Shown: one piece after another, positions 10,895 to 20,487 of the stretch | Layout: each line of letters begins with the position of its first letter | How positions within the stretch are numbered: the first letter of the stretch is position 1 | The notes under the pieces: generated by a model | Databases searched by the model: none | Told to the model about the DNA's origin: nothing | Seen by the model: only the letters and a program-made list of their open reading frames with translations | Translations under genes and position numbers: made by a program | Source: Exiguobacterium undae DSM 14481 | Lineage (GTDB): Bacteria > Bacillota > Bacilli > Exiguobacteriales > Exiguobacteriaceae | Length of the DNA: 64,000 nt | Reading direction: 5' to 3' | Assembly (NCBI RefSeq): GCF_000620805.1 | Contig: NZ_KK211187.1 | Coordinates: 2,342,398-2,406,397, forward strand

Positions 10895-10916
10895 TTATTG
10901 TAGTTTCAAGGACATC

Positions 10917-11477
10917 TTATTCTGCGACTTTGACCATACTTGGGCGGATGACACGATCGTGTAATTTGTACCCTTTTTGGAATTCAGCTGTCACGACGCC
11001 TGATTCGTGCTCTTCACTCGGCTCCTGAACGACTGCCTGATGCAGGTTCGGATCAAAGGCTTCTCCAACTGCTGGAATCTCAACGACGCCTTCATTTTGG
11101 AGTGTTTCCACCAATTGACGTTTAACCATCTCGACACCCGCTAAAACAGACTTCGTTTCTTCGTTGTCCGATTCAATCTGTAACGCACGATCGAGGTTAT
11201 CCACTAACGGGAGTAACTTTTCGACGATGGTCTGAGACGAGTACTTTGCACGGTTTTCGGCTTCAATCCGGTTCCGACGTTTGAAGTTGTCGAAATCCGC
11301 ACGGAGGCGTAATTCTGATGCTTTTGCTTCCGCCAGTTGCGCTTCGAAATCCGGTGTCGGTGCTTCTTCGACGAGATCCGCCTGTACGACTTCTTCTTCC
11401 GTCACTTCAACTGCTTCTGTTTGTTGCTCGGTAGTTTCTTCATTATTGAGGTTTTGATTCTGCTTTTTTTCTTCCAC
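10917..11477 (-). CDS. grpE: Nucleotide exchange factor GrpE
   Basis: 186 residues from a GTG at 11477. GrpE releases ADP from DnaK. The first 55 residues are a Q/E-rich disordered segment. They are followed by the long dimerisation coiled coil (ELRLRADFDNFKRRNRIEAE) and the C-terminal beta domain (EGVVEIPAVGEAFDPNLHQAV). The ribosome binding site is modest (AAAGGGG, 11 bases away). It lies 24 bases after hrcA and 46 before dnaK. Confidence 0.96.
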   Translation of the reverse strand: MEEKKQNQNLNNEETTEQQTEAVEVTEEEVVQADLVEEAPTPDFEAQLAEAKASELRLRADFDNFKRRNRIEAENRAKYSSQTIVEKLLPLVDNLDRALQIESDNEETKSVLAGVEMVKRQLVETLQNEGVVEIPAVGEAFDPNLHQAVVQEPSEEHESGVVTAEFQKGYKLHDRVIRPSMVKVAE

Positions 11478-11501
11478 TCTGAATCGAGCCCCTTTCTATA
11501 T

Positions 11502-12539
11502 TCAATCTAAGTTGTTTTTACGCAACTCAGTTTGGAATGCTTGTAAAAGATGAATGATCGAGTTGATGCCTCGATTGTAATCCATCCGTTTTGGACCAAT
11601 CAGCGCCAATGTCCCGAGTGAGATTCCATCTACGGAATAATGCGCCCGGATCACGCTACAGTCCTTCAGGGCATCGACATTGTTCTCGCTACCAATCGTA
11701 ATCAAGATTTGATTATCGAGATTTGGACTTAAAAAATCAAACAAGGCTTCCTGCTGTTCAATCAATTCGAGAACTGGACGCAATTTCGCGACATCCTGAA
11801 ATTCCGGCTGATCAAACATGTTGGCTTTTCCCCCGAGATAAATCAAGGGACGTCCTTCATCCTGGTCCGTCAAGACGATATCAAGTGCTTTTGACAATAA
11901 GGTCGTCTGTTCCGAATGCTCGGAACGGAACCGTCTGATTTCTTCGAGCAGACGTCCACGCAACATGCTCAGCGGCGTTCCGCGTAACGTCTGGTTCAAT
12001 CGTTCCATCAAGCGACTTGCCGCCTCACGTGAGAGGGCTTCCGCGAGCTGAAGTGTCTTATGTTCGACATGCCCCGTCTCCGTCACCAAAACGATGACGA
12101 CACGGCCTTCTGCTAAGGGAATCAGTTCTAAATGATGGAGGCGTTGCCCTTCTTCTTTTGGACCTAATACAAGCGTCGTATAATGTGTCAATTCGCTCAA
12201 CAAGTCCGCTGTATGTCGGATCAACCGATCATTTTCATTCACGGAATGGGCAAATAACGATTTTAACGCCTTTGCCTCTTGCGGTGAGATGCTTTCCGGA
12301 CGAATCAGATGATCGACATAAAATCGATATCCAAGCTCGGATGGAATTCGGCCGGCAGATGTATGCGGCTTTTCAATCAATCCCATTTCTTCGAGGTCCG
12401 CCATCTCATTTCGAATGGTCGCGGAACTGAACGTCACGTCACTCCGTTTTGAGAGCGTCCGTGAGCCGACGGGTTGAGCGGTTTTGATATAATCATCGAC
12501 GATTGCACGTAAAATCAACAATTGGCGATCCGTCAGCAC
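11502..12539 (-). CDS. hrcA: Heat-inducible transcription repressor HrcA
   Basis: 345 residues from a GTG at 12539. In-frame GTG codons also exist at 12551 and 12548, but the AAGGTGG site is 8 bases from 12539, and the product [18 protein letters not shown] then matches the Bacillus HrcA start. A winged-helix DNA-binding domain (about 1-100) contains [16 protein letters not shown] and [18 protein letters not shown]-like dimerisation domain follows. HrcA represses its own operon through CIRCE and needs GroE for activity in Bacillus. First gene of the operon; the CIRCE box and promoter lie directly upstream. Confidence 0.95.
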   Translation of the reverse strand: MLTDRQLLILRAIVDDYIKTAQPVGSRTLSKRSDVTFSSATIRNEMADLEEMGLIEKPHTSAGRIPSELGYRFYVDHLIRPESISPQEAKALKSLFAHSVNENDRLIRHTADLLSELTHYTTLVLGPKEEGQRLHHLELIPLAEGRVVIVLVTETGHVEHKTLQLAEALSREAASRLMERLNQTLRGTPLSMLRGRLLEEIRRFRSEHSEQTTLLSKALDIVLTDQDEGRPLIYLGGKANMFDQPEFQDVAKLRPVLELIEQQEALFDFLSPNLDNQILITIGSENNVDALKDCSVIRAHYSVDGISLGTLALIGPKRMDYNRGINSIIHLLQAFQTELRKNNLD

Positions 12540-12560
12540 CTTCTTCACCACCTTATTTTG

Positions 12561-12587
12561 TTAGCACTCACTTTTAACGAGTGCTAA
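12561..12587 (-). promoter_or_regulatory. CIRCE operator (HrcA binding site)
   Basis: TTAGCACTC, nine bases, then GAGTGCTAA: a perfect match to the CIRCE consensus on both arms. It sits between the sigma-A promoter and the hrcA start, the arrangement known from Bacillus, so HrcA should repress the whole hrcA-to-mtaB operon. Confidence 0.97.
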
Positions 12588-12597
12588 TTACATCTTT

Positions 12598-12626
12598 ACT
12601 ATAAGGAATCCTGGAAATGATGTCAA
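12598..12626 (-). promoter_or_regulatory. Sigma-A promoter of the hrcA operon
   Basis: On the minus strand a perfect -35 TTGACA (12626-12621) and -10 TATAGT (12603-12598) are separated by 17 bases. The predicted transcript would begin in or just before the CIRCE element. Confidence 0.92.
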
Positions 12627-12699
12627 CCAATTTGCTGAACCCTTTGAAGACTTTCCCATTCTGCGATACAGTGAAACAAACAAGAAAAGGATGAGGTCC

Positions 12700-12795
12700 A
12701 TGCTGGAACTGTTTGCAATGGCCGGTGTGTTCGTCTGGGTATTCATCGCCATCATCGGAACAACCGCCTACTTTTTACGAAAACCCAAAAAATAA
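12700..12795 (+). CDS. 31-residue single-pass membrane microprotein
   Basis: ATG at 12700 preceded by AAAGGATGAGG, stop TAA at 12793. The product begins MLELFAMAGVFVWVFIAIIG, a single hydrophobic helix, and ends in a basic tail (FLRKPKK), so inside-positive topology with the C-terminus in the cytoplasm is expected. A strong terminator follows directly, supporting a real short transcript. A promoter-like TTTGAA/GATACA pair lies at about 12650-12675. I do not recognise the family; its shape resembles accessory subunits of secondary transporters, but no transporter gene is adjacent. Confidence 0.6.
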   Translation: MLELFAMAGVFVWVFIAIIGTTAYFLRKPKK

Positions 12796-12837
12796 AACGG
12801 CGTCCGCATACTTTTGTATGGACGCCGTTTTATTTTT
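12794..12837. terminator. Bidirectional terminator, microprotein gene and hemW
   Basis: Perfect 12-bp arms 12794-12805 and 12820-12831 with A4 on one side and T4ATTTTT on the other, between two convergent genes. It can terminate transcription in both directions. Confidence 0.9.
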
Positions 12838-14002
12838 AAACTTGATCTGTTTTCTGCTCTTCAATCTCTGCCTCACCGATAAACTCGGCAAACACTTCAT
12901 TGGCGAGTGGTACACCGGCATCTGTCAAACGGATATGTGTCGCTGTCCGCTCGACGAGCCCGCGCGGCAACAATTTCGCAATCGTCTGTCCAAAGACTTG
13001 GTCAAGCGAGTACCCGTATTTCGCTTCGAAGTGCTGTTCAGACACCCCTTCTTTCATACGTAGTCCGAGAAACATCTCTTCTTCCATCCGTTCCACTTCC
13101 GTCAACGGCGTCTCATTGCGGACCGGTAATCCCTCCGCTTTGATGTAGTGCGGAATCGGTGCGATGTTCGCCCGACGCGTCTTGTTGATGTAACTGTGTG
13201 ACCCGGCACCAAATCCGTAATACTCGTCATTTTCCCAGTAGACCCGGTTATGCCGGCTTTCCCGACCCGGTAAAGAAAAGTTCGAAATTTCATATTGATG
13301 CAATCCACCGGCTTCAATCGTTTCAATCATTAAACGGTACATATCCGCCTCTAGATCCTGTGTCGGCAACGGCAACTTCCCTTTTCGTTCTTGAATCGCA
13401 AAAACCGTATGCGGCTCAAGAATCAAAGAGTATGACGAAATATGCGTAATCGGTAAACGCAAGGCCCGTTCGACATCATACCGGACTTGTTCGAGCGTTT
13501 GATTCGGTAATCCGAACATCAGATCCACCGAGATGTTATCAAATCGTTTCGCAGCATGCGCCAATGTCTCGGCCACTTTAGCTTCCCGGTGCGTCCGACC
13601 GATCCGTTCGAGTAATCCGTCGTCAAACGACTGGACACCAAAACTGACCCGGTTGACACCGCCCGCTTTCATGATATCGAGTTTTTCCGGCGAGACGCCG
13701 TCTGGATTGGATTCGACCGTATATTCCAGGGTGTCATCCGTCAGCGGTAAAAGATGTTTTTTAATGATATCCATCAAACGTTGCATTTGATCTTCGTTTA
13801 AGGCGGTCGGTGTGCCTCCCCCGATAAAAATCGTTTCGAGTCGATCCGTCGGATACTGTTGTAACGTCAGTTCGATTTCTCGTTCTAACGCATCCAGATA
13901 TTCAGCGACCGGCTGATTTTTTAAAAAGACTTTATTAAAGTCGCAATAGTAACAAATATGTTCACAAAACGGAATGTGGACATACGCGGCGCGTGGAGTC
14001 AT
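12836..14002 (-). CDS. hemW: Heme chaperone HemW (radical-SAM family)
   Basis: 388 residues, B. subtilis HemN/YqeR type. It starts MTPRAAYVHIPFCEHICYYC with the CxxxCxxC cluster motif. The SAM-binding segments TIFIGGGTPTAL, NPDGVSPEKL and SFGVQSFDD follow, then a HemN C-terminal domain (FLGLRMKEGV). Proteins of this subgroup are now regarded as heme-binding chaperones rather than coproporphyrinogen oxidases (family knowledge). The ATG follows AAAGGATGAGG. Located between lepA and hrcA as in Bacillus. Confidence 0.92.
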   Translation of the reverse strand: MTPRAAYVHIPFCEHICYYCDFNKVFLKNQPVAEYLDALEREIELTLQQYPTDRLETIFIGGGTPTALNEDQMQRLMDIIKKHLLPLTDDTLEYTVESNPDGVSPEKLDIMKAGGVNRVSFGVQSFDDGLLERIGRTHREAKVAETLAHAAKRFDNISVDLMFGLPNQTLEQVRYDVERALRLPITHISSYSLILEPHTVFAIQERKGKLPLPTQDLEADMYRLMIETIEAGGLHQYEISNFSLPGRESRHNRVYWENDEYYGFGAGSHSYINKTRRANIAPIPHYIKAEGLPVRNETPLTEVERMEEEMFLGLRMKEGVSEQHFEAKYGYSLDQVFGQTIAKLLPRGLVERTATHIRLTDAGVPLANEVFAEFIGEAEIEEQKTDQV

Positions 14003-14033
14003 TTCGCCTCATCCTTTCTTTACTTAAACAGAA

Positions 14034-14059
14034 AAAGGGTGCGCCAAAACGCCCCCTTT
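14034..14059 (-). terminator. Terminator after lepA
   Basis: Hairpin with AAAGGG/CCCTTT outer pairs and GCG/CGC inner pairs, followed on the minus strand by TTTTTCTG, in the 67-base gap between lepA and hemW. The T tail is short, so read-through into hemW is possible. Confidence 0.6.
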
Positions 14060-14069
14060 GTTTCTTCTC

Positions 14070-15893
14070 TCAATCTTCATCCATCGACAGAACCGACATG
14101 AAGGCTTCTTGCGGTACTTCTACCGAGCCTACCATCTTCATCCGTTTCTTACCTTCTTTTTGCTTTTCGAGCAATTTACGCTTACGCGAGATATCTCCCC
14201 CGTAACACTTGGCGAGAACGTTTTTCCGCAACGCCTTGATTGTCGAGCGGGCAACGATTTTTGTTCCGACGGCGGCTTGAATCGGTACTTCAAACTGCAT
14301 CCGTGGAATCAGTTCTTTCAATTTATCAACGATGACTTTCCCGCGTTCATACGCAAAATCACGGTGAACGATAAAGCTCAGTGCATCGACGTTTTCGTTA
14401 TTCAAGAGAATATCCATCTTGACGAGACGTGATTGCTGATAACCAATCAACTCGTAATCAAGCGATGCATATCCCTTTGTACTCGACTTCAGCTGATCGA
14501 AGAAATCATAGACGATTTCCGACAATGGAAGTTCATACGTGATTTTGACACGTGTCGTATCGATGTACTCCATATCGACGAATGTCCCACGTTTCTTTTG
14601 ACAGAGTTCCATGATGGCACCGACGTAATCGTTTGGTGTCATGACCGCCGCTTTGACGTAAGGCTCTTCAATGAACTCGACTTTTTGTTGTTCCGGCATC
14701 TTCGACGGGTTGTCGACGTGGAGCACTTCTCCGGCCGTCGTCGTCACATGATAGATAACCGATGGAGCTGTCGTGATCATATCAATGTTGAACTCACGTT
14801 CGATTCGTTCCTGAATGATTTCCATGTGAAGCATACCAAGGAAACCACAACGGAAACCGAATCCGAGTGCTTGTGACGTTTCCGGCTCGAATTCGAGTGC
14901 CGCGTCACTTAACTGCAGACGTTCAAGTGCTTCACGTAAATCGTTGTAACGTGCGGCGTCAATCGGATAAAGACCACAGTACACCATCGGATTCATCTTC
15001 CGGTATCCCGGTAGAGCTTCTTGAGCCGGTTGTTTCGCCAAGGTAATCGTATCCCCGACGCGGACATCGCCGACGGTTTTAATGGAAGCAGACAACGTTC
15101 CAACATCGCCGACCGTCAATTCTTTCTGACGGAGTGGTTTCGGTGTCGACACGGCGAGTTCCAAGACTTCAAAGTCTTTCCCAGTCGACATCATCCGAAT
15201 CTTGTCGCCGACTTTAACCGTTCCGTTAACGACACGGATCGAAGCGACGACACCACGGTAGGCATCGTAATACGAATCAAAAATCAATGCTTCGAGTGGT
15301 GCTTCCGGATCCCCTGTTGGTGCCGGAACTTTTGCGACGATTTGTTCCAGAATTTCCTCAATCCCGATACCTGCTTTCGCAGACGTCGGAACGGCTTCTG
15401 AAGCATCGAGTCCGATTACATCTTCGATTTCTTGACGGACACGTTCCACGTCCGCCGACGGCAAATCAATTTTATTGATGATCGGTAAGATTTCTAAATC
15501 GTTATCGAGCGCCAAATACACGTTGGCAAGTGTCTGGGCTTCGATTCCCTGTGCGGCATCCACGACGAGTACAGCGCCCTCACATGCTGCGAGTGAACGT
15601 GATACTTCATATGTGAAGTCGACGTGTCCCGGTGTATCAATCAGATGGAGGATATATTCCTCACCATCTTTTGCCGTGTATTTCAACTGAACGGCATTTA
15701 ATTTAATGGTAATCCCGCGTTCGCGCTCTAAATCCATCGCATCCAGCGTCTGATCTTTCATCTCACGCGATGTCAACGCACCTGTTTTTTCTAAAATACG
15801 GTCTGCAAGTGTCGATTTCCCATGGTCGATATGCGCGATGATGGAGAAATTACGAATACTTTTTTGCCGCTTTAAACGATCTGCATTATTCAT
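14070..15893 (-). CDS. lepA: Translation elongation factor 4 (LepA)
   Basis: 607 residues from the ATG at 15893, placed 9 bases after AAGGTG; an in-frame GTG at 15905 has no properly spaced site. LepA is a ribosome-bound GTPase promoting back-translocation or rescue of stalled ribosomes. GTPase motifs: G1 AHIDHGKST, the RGITIK switch, [18 protein letters not shown]-like domains II, III and V follow, then the LepA-specific C-terminal domain ([20 protein letters not shown]). Full length, no anomaly. Confidence 0.97.
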   Translation of the reverse strand: MNNADRLKRQKSIRNFSIIAHIDHGKSTLADRILEKTGALTSREMKDQTLDAMDLERERGITIKLNAVQLKYTAKDGEEYILHLIDTPGHVDFTYEVSRSLAACEGAVLVVDAAQGIEAQTLANVYLALDNDLEILPIINKIDLPSADVERVRQEIEDVIGLDASEAVPTSAKAGIGIEEILEQIVAKVPAPTGDPEAPLEALIFDSYYDAYRGVVASIRVVNGTVKVGDKIRMMSTGKDFEVLELAVSTPKPLRQKELTVGDVGTLSASIKTVGDVRVGDTITLAKQPAQEALPGYRKMNPMVYCGLYPIDAARYNDLREALERLQLSDAALEFEPETSQALGFGFRCGFLGMLHMEIIQERIEREFNIDMITTAPSVIYHVTTTAGEVLHVDNPSKMPEQQKVEFIEEPYVKAAVMTPNDYVGAIMELCQKKRGTFVDMEYIDTTRVKITYELPLSEIVYDFFDQLKSSTKGYASLDYELIGYQQSRLVKMDILLNNENVDALSFIVHRDFAYERGKVIVDKLKELIPRMQFEVPIQAAVGTKIVARSTIKALRKNVLAKCYGGDISRKRKLLEKQKEGKKRMKMVGSVEVPQEAFMSVLSMDED

Positions 15894-15936
15894 GTTTATA
15901 GTCACCTTACCTTATAGTCAAACGTACATACGCTTC

Positions 15937-15942
15937 ATTATA
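15937..15942 (-). promoter_or_regulatory. Extended -10 promoter of lepA
   Basis: TGGTATAAT on the minus strand, 44 bases upstream of the lepA ATG. It has the TGn extension and a perfect TATAAT but no recognisable -35 box. Confidence 0.55.
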
Positions 15943-16019
15943 CCAAAAATTACACGAGGTGCACCATCTCGTTTTGTTTTCCTGAAAAACAAAAATCGAA
16001 AGAAACCCTAGAGCTGTTA

Positions 16020-16048
16020 TTGCTTTTAAGAAAAACGTTTGCTACAAT
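16020..16048 (+). promoter_or_regulatory. Sigma-A promoter of rpsT
   Basis: TTGCTT (16020-16025), 17-base spacer, TACAAT (16043-16048). The start site would be near 16055, leaving a 5' leader of about 70 bases before rpsT. Confidence 0.8.
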
Positions 16049-16126
16049 TGTGTTTGTTCTGTTGAACGATAAATGCAGATATGCGAATATAAATCTCGAA
16101 TGAGTTTTCTTGGAGGTGAATCATCC

Positions 16127-16387
16127 ATGGCTAACATTAAATCAGCAATCAAGCGTGTTAAAACAGCTGAAAAACGCCGCGTCGCTAACGTACAACGTAA
16201 ATCGTCTATGCGTTCAGCAATCAAAGCAGTCGAAACTTTCGCTACTGAAGGCAACAAAGAGCAAGCGCTCGTAGCTTTCAACACAGCATCTAAGAAAATC
16301 GACAAAGCTGCTGCTAAAGGTCTTATCCACAGCAACAAAGCTGGTCGTGACAAATCACGTCTCGCTCGACTCGTAAACGCACTTTAA
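16127..16387 (+). CDS. rpsT: 30S ribosomal protein S20
   Basis: 86 residues, starting [20 protein letters not shown], the classic S20 opening, and ending [10 protein letters not shown]. It is highly basic and all-helical and binds 16S rRNA. The ATG at 16127 lies 8 bases after GGAGGTGA; an in-frame upstream extension has no homology. Monocistronic, divergent from lepA, with its own promoter and terminator, the same locus as in Bacillus but without gpr and spoIIP between it and lepA. Confidence 0.97.
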   Translation: MANIKSAIKRVKTAEKRRVANVQRKSSMRSAIKAVETFATEGNKEQALVAFNTASKKIDKAAAKGLIHSNKAGRDKSRLARLVNAL

Positions 16388-16413
16388 TTCTTCTTTGAAG
16401 GATACAGTGATCG

Positions 16414-16450
16414 ATCGCCACTAGGAGCTTGCTCCAGTGGTGATTTTTTT
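16414..16450 (+). terminator. Terminator of rpsT
   Basis: Stem 16414-16444 (ATCGCCACT..GGAG paired with CTCC.AGTGGTGAT, CTTG loop) followed by T7. Confidence 0.9.
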
Positions 16451-16497
16451 GTTCCTAAACAGAAACCGACTTAAAAAAAATAGACATAACACAAGAA

Positions 16498-16529
16498 TAG
16501 AGAGGTGGACTGTTACGTCCGCCCCTCTA
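16498..16529 (-). terminator. Hairpin after the GNAT gene
   Basis: Inverted repeat TAGAG.GG.GGAC / GTCC.CC.CTCTA with loop TGTTAC. The minus-strand tail (ATTCTTGTG) is only moderately T-rich. Likely 3' end of the holA-GNAT transcript. Confidence 0.5.
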
Positions 16530-16570
16530 TTTGTTGTGCTGTTTTTTAGAAGATGAATGAATTCCACCCA

Positions 16571-17014
16571 TTATTCTTTCCTTGCGAAGCGGTCGACCAT
16601 CACATGATGCGGACCAATCCCCTCAATCTCAAACGATTCACTGGCAATCATCAGTCCGGACCGTTCGTAAAAAGGCACCGCCACGAGGCGGGCATTACAC
16701 CACCAGCCACGAGCTTGTCTCGCCGCCAACACCTTACGTGCTTCTTCAAGCAGTGCCTTGCCGTATCCTTCACCCCGGACGTCAGGGCTCGTCGCCATCC
16801 CACGCAGTTGATACGTCAATTCAGGATCGGTTTCATGCGATCGGTTCGAAAATGTACCGACTGCAACAATCCGCCCGTTTTTGATGCCACCCAGATGGAA
16901 CGTTTTTTCCGCATGGTCATCCGGATACGTACAGGTTTCAATCGGTTGATGCGGCCGTAACACTTCATGCCGCAGTGGAATCACTTCTGATGCTTCAATG
17001 AGTTGAATTTCCAT
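16571..17014 (-). CDS. GNAT-family N-acetyltransferase
   Basis: 147 residues. Acetyl-CoA-binding motif A is visible as RGMATSPDVRGEGYGKALLE, and motif B as WCNARLVAVPFYERSGL. The ATG follows GAGGAGG. It begins 13 bases after holA and is probably co-transcribed with it. The substrate cannot be told from sequence; the opening (MEIQLIEASEVIPLRHEVLRP) resembles small-molecule acetyltransferases of the ElaA/YjcF type rather than RimI. Confidence 0.85.
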   Translation of the reverse strand: MEIQLIEASEVIPLRHEVLRPHQPIETCTYPDDHAEKTFHLGGIKNGRIVAVGTFSNRSHETDPELTYQLRGMATSPDVRGEGYGKALLEEARKVLAARQARGWWCNARLVAVPFYERSGLMIASESFEIEGIGPHHVMVDRFARKE

Positions 17015-17026
17015 GTTACAACCTCC

Positions 17027-18028
17027 TCACAAAGTGGCCAATCGTACGACAAGCGAATCAAATAAAATCCGTTTATCGCCGCGTCCGGTTTTCATCCCTT
17101 CGTCCGTTGTCGTGATGGCGATCAAGGCTTGTTCGAGCTGCGCGAACGTAAAACGTTTTCCCGCTTGCAACGCCAGTTTGATCGCATACGGATGGGCACC
17201 GACTTTCGAAGCGATTTGCCGCTCTCCATACCCTTGTTCGGCGAGGCGTTTCGATAACAGCATCATCCGATACTGGCGTGCCATCAGACCGAGCAGTGCC
17301 AAAACTTCTTGACCTTGTTTTTCCAAATCACGAATCAGACGAATCGCCGGTTCAAGTTGACGTTTCATCAGGTAATCGGTCAGCTGGAACACGTTATCTT
17401 CCAGCGTCCGCGGGACAAGTAAATCCACATCTTCCAGCTCAATTGCCGGTCGATCCCCTGCATACAGCATCAATTTATCCAGTTCATGTGTCAGCGTCGC
17501 CCACATTTCACCGGTCAAAAAGATCAGTCGCTCAATGGCTGGACGATCCATCCGATAACCCTTGTCGTTCACCGCATCCATTACAAAACGGAACAGCTCT
17601 TCTGTTGTCGGTTTCTTGGCTTCGAGAATCACAGCGCGATCCTTCAGACGTTTGACGATGGTTTTTCGTTCATCCAGTTTTTCTGCCTCCACAATCAAGA
17701 CGACAATCGCATAATCCGCCGGTTGGATGATGTACTCTGCCAGACGATCGACATTATGAGTTTTTTTATCTTTTGCTCCCGTTAAAAACGTCGCAGGTTT
17801 CGCTATGACGACACGATAGTCACTTAAAAAAGGAACGGTCTCCGCCTCATCGAGTACCGCATCAAGCGGTTGATCGTTTAAGTCAATTTTCATATAGTCG
17901 AACCGCTCACCGTCCGGTAAGGCAGCTTTGACGATTTCACGTTCCCATTCTTCCAAAAGGTGACGTTCTGTTCCATATAATAAATAAAGGTTCGCCAGTT
18001 TTCCGTTGACAAGCCAAGGTGTTTTCAT
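17027..18028 (-). CDS. holA: DNA polymerase III subunit delta
   Basis: 333 residues (Bacillus YqeN). Delta is the clamp-loader subunit that opens the beta clamp. The start at 18028 (MKTPWLVNGKLANLYLLYGTE) follows GGTGGGG; two GTG codons further upstream lack a site. N-terminal domain: LYLLYGTERHLLEEWE and AETVPFLSDYRVVIAK. Central domain VVLIVEAEKLDERK, then the C-terminal collar helix bundle (MARQYRMMLLSKRLAEQGYG). Conserved position next to comEC. Confidence 0.92.
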   Translation of the reverse strand: MKTPWLVNGKLANLYLLYGTERHLLEEWEREIVKAALPDGERFDYMKIDLNDQPLDAVLDEAETVPFLSDYRVVIAKPATFLTGAKDKKTHNVDRLAEYIIQPADYAIVVLIVEAEKLDERKTIVKRLKDRAVILEAKKPTTEELFRFVMDAVNDKGYRMDRPAIERLIFLTGEMWATLTHELDKLMLYAGDRPAIELEDVDLLVPRTLEDNVFQLTDYLMKRQLEPAIRLIRDLEKQGQEVLALLGLMARQYRMMLLSKRLAEQGYGERQIASKVGAHPYAIKLALQAGKRFTFAQLEQALIAITTTDEGMKTGRGDKRILFDSLVVRLATL

Positions 18029-18130
18029 CTTCCCCACCACATTTCACAGTTTGTTCTTAACTTCATCATAGATAATCCTCTTTTATTCCGCTATACTAGA
18101 AGCGGAATCTATTTTTAGGGGGAATGCAGC

Positions 18131-18292
18131 ATGGCACATTCAGTACGCCCACCAAGTGAAAATGCGTTTGAAAACGATATTCAATCCAAACGTAATGACG
18201 CGCTTGACTCTGCCGTCGGTTTTGGCGCATCGTTCGGTTTTTTCGCAGTCTTGTTCATCATTGGCGTCGTAATCAAATTCTTAAGTCTTTAA
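18131..18292 (+). CDS. yqzM: YqzM-family small membrane protein
   Basis: 53 residues beginning MAHSVRPPSENAFENDIQSK. The segment QSKRNDALDSAVGFGASFGF and the C-terminal helix (FAVLFIIGVVIKFLSL) match Bacillus YqzM, which has the same orientation opposite comEC. One transmembrane helix, function unknown. ATG preceded by AGGGGGAATGCAGC. A TATACT sequence and an inverted repeat (ATTCCGC/GCGGAAT, about 18085-18109) lie just upstream. Confidence 0.85.
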   Translation: MAHSVRPPSENAFENDIQSKRNDALDSAVGFGASFGFFAVLFIIGVVIKFLSL

Positions 18293-18299
18293 TCACTAA

Positions 18300-18335
18300 A
18301 ACAGCAACCTTGGGGGGTTGCTGTTTTTTATTTTA
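18300..18335 (+). terminator. Terminator of yqzM, also facing comEC
   Basis: Perfect 10-bp arms AACAGCAACC (18300-18309) and GGTTGCTGTT (18316-18325), then a T-rich tail. It overlaps the comEC stop region and may act in both directions. Confidence 0.88.
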
Positions 18336-20487
18336 GCATAGGTTCACAACCCATTGCAGAACAAGTTATCATTCCCGCCTGATCCGTCCGGATGACGGTC
18401 CGTCCCCTCGTCCGCTCCAAAACTTCCGCATGCGGATGACCATACCGGTTGTTTCGCCCGGCTGATATGATGACGGTCTCCGGATCGACTTGCTCCAACA
18501 TTTTTTCTCCTGTCGAGGTCTTGGAACCATGATGTCCGGCTTTTAGAATATCCACCTTCCCGACGCGCCACTTCTCCTCCTGCTGGATGCTTGCGTCCCC
18601 CGTCAATAAAATACGGTGTTCAGCGACTTCAGCCAGCAGGACGATGGAACGGTCATTTTCTTCTTCCTCCGTTCCTGAAGGAGCAATTACATTCAACCAC
18701 GGGCGAATTTGTTGTCCGGTTCGGACGAATTGAATCCGTGTCCCCGTCCTTTCAATCTGCTTGATCAGTTCCTGGCGTTTTTCGTCTTGATTATCATATT
18801 GCCCAAGATAAATCGTATCGACTTTTACTTTACGCAACAATCCGGCAAGCCCTCCAATATGATCGTGATCGGCATGCGTCAGAATCAGCCCGTCAATTCG
18901 TGTCTCAGCCCGTGTGGACAGAAACGGTGCAACAATCTGGCTCCCGGGATCAAACGGACGCAACGGCGGTCGTTTCGAGAGCGAGAACACCCCTCCTGTA
19001 TCGATGACAAATGTTTCTCCATCCTTTTCAATAACGGTACTGTCTCCCTGACCGACATCCACAAAAGTGATCCGCTCTTCCGTCCGATGATCCAGAACAG
19101 TACTGGCTGTCAGCAGACAGACAAGCGGAATCAGGTGCCCGAACCATCTGCGTTCAGCCACCCACCAACCGCCCATCACTCCTGCCGCCACTGCCAGCCA
19201 GACAGGAAATGAAAACAAATGCAGGGCTGAGGAAGGCAACGGTAAGCGTTCAGCAAGCGCCAAGGAGTAGTCCAGTAAGGCAACCGCTTGACCGTGGAGC
19301 TGAAGAATTGTCGGTGCCGTCGGAATCAGTACCGTCATACTCGCAAGGAAAGACAACGGCAGAATGACCCATTCGATCCAACCGCCTAAAAGGATGTTCA
19401 AGACCGGTGACCAGATTGAAAGTTCGGTTTGTTCCGTTAGTTGCAGCACAAAACTTGTCATGATTTGAGCCCATACACTAATCAGCAACCAGTTCCACGG
19501 ACGTTTGATCCCGTCCCACATTCTGCGGGACAATAATAAAAAGACCGTCAATCCGACCGTCAGCTGAAACCCGACATCATACAAACTTGTATAGGAGAAC
19601 GCCAATTGGAAAGCTCCTACCGTCGCTACGACCGCCACCGGGTCCAGTCGACGATTAAATCGATGGCAACATAATAAAATCATTGCCACACCAACAGCCC
19701 GCATCACCGGTGCGCTCCATTCGGTCAACCACCCGTACAGCGGTAACAGGAATAAGACCAACTCGAATCTTCGTTCTCGGGTCAACCGGATTTTTTTAAG
19801 CACCCCTAACATCGTCCAGATTAAAAATGCGATGTGAGAGCCCGAAATCACAATCGCATGAAGTAATCCAAACCGTTTGAAACGTTCCATCGTCGTTTGA
19901 TCCATCAGACGGTCTTCACCCAAGACCAGTGCTTCGATATAGAGAGCTTGCTTAACCGGCAACTGTTCGATACGTGCCATCCACTCCTGGCGCACCCGGC
20001 GTCCATTTCCATCGAACCCTGGTGTGTCTGAACATTTCCCGAACCGCTCTACTTCGTACTTTCCGCTTAATCGTTCCGTCCGCATCCACCGTGCCTCATC
20101 AAAACCGCCGTCGTTTAATTGCGGTAAGACCGGCGACTCGTGTAAGGTCACCTCACACCGTTGTCCGATTCGTTCATAATCAAGCGTTGTGTCTTCATCC
20201 AACGTCGTCGCCACGATGATTTGCTGCTGTTGTACTTCAGCCAGATAGCGAATACGATCCCCATTCTGCTTCGCATCGATGATATCGATGACATGGATAT
20301 CCGTTACAGGCGGCGGAGCAATCAGGCGGATCGCAAAAATCATACTTAATCCACCGACCAACAGCAGCGATTGGGTCGACTTCGACCACGACTTCAGGAC
20401 AAAAATCATGCACACTGCAGCAACAAACCAAAGTGATTCTTTTAATGCCACCAACAGGATCATAAAAAACAAGGGAAATAAGGGCAT
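18328..20487 (-). CDS. comEC: DNA uptake channel ComEC/Rec2
   Basis: 719 residues. It forms the membrane pore that takes up single-stranded DNA in competence. Several N-terminal helices and a soluble DUF4131 domain come first. The Competence domain follows (QALYIEALVLGEDRLM; LLHAIVISGSHIAFLIW). The C-terminal metallo-beta-lactamase-like domain has the zinc motif LTHADHDHIGGL near residue 535 and AGHHGSKTST later. The ATG overlaps the comEA stop (TGATG). Slightly shorter than B. subtilis ComEC (776) but with all domains. Confidence 0.93.
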   Translation of the reverse strand: MPLFPLFFMILLVALKESLWFVAAVCMIFVLKSWSKSTQSLLLVGGLSMIFAIRLIAPPPVTDIHVIDIIDAKQNGDRIRYLAEVQQQQIIVATTLDEDTTLDYERIGQRCEVTLHESPVLPQLNDGGFDEARWMRTERLSGKYEVERFGKCSDTPGFDGNGRRVRQEWMARIEQLPVKQALYIEALVLGEDRLMDQTTMERFKRFGLLHAIVISGSHIAFLIWTMLGVLKKIRLTRERRFELVLFLLPLYGWLTEWSAPVMRAVGVAMILLCCHRFNRRLDPVAVVATVGAFQLAFSYTSLYDVGFQLTVGLTVFLLLSRRMWDGIKRPWNWLLISVWAQIMTSFVLQLTEQTELSIWSPVLNILLGGWIEWVILPLSFLASMTVLIPTAPTILQLHGQAVALLDYSLALAERLPLPSSALHLFSFPVWLAVAAGVMGGWWVAERRWFGHLIPLVCLLTASTVLDHRTEERITFVDVGQGDSTVIEKDGETFVIDTGGVFSLSKRPPLRPFDPGSQIVAPFLSTRAETRIDGLILTHADHDHIGGLAGLLRKVKVDTIYLGQYDNQDEKRQELIKQIERTGTRIQFVRTGQQIRPWLNVIAPSGTEEEENDRSIVLLAEVAEHRILLTGDASIQQEEKWRVGKVDILKAGHHGSKTSTGEKMLEQVDPETVIISAGRNNRYGHPHAEVLERTRGRTVIRTDQAGMITCSAMGCEPMLK

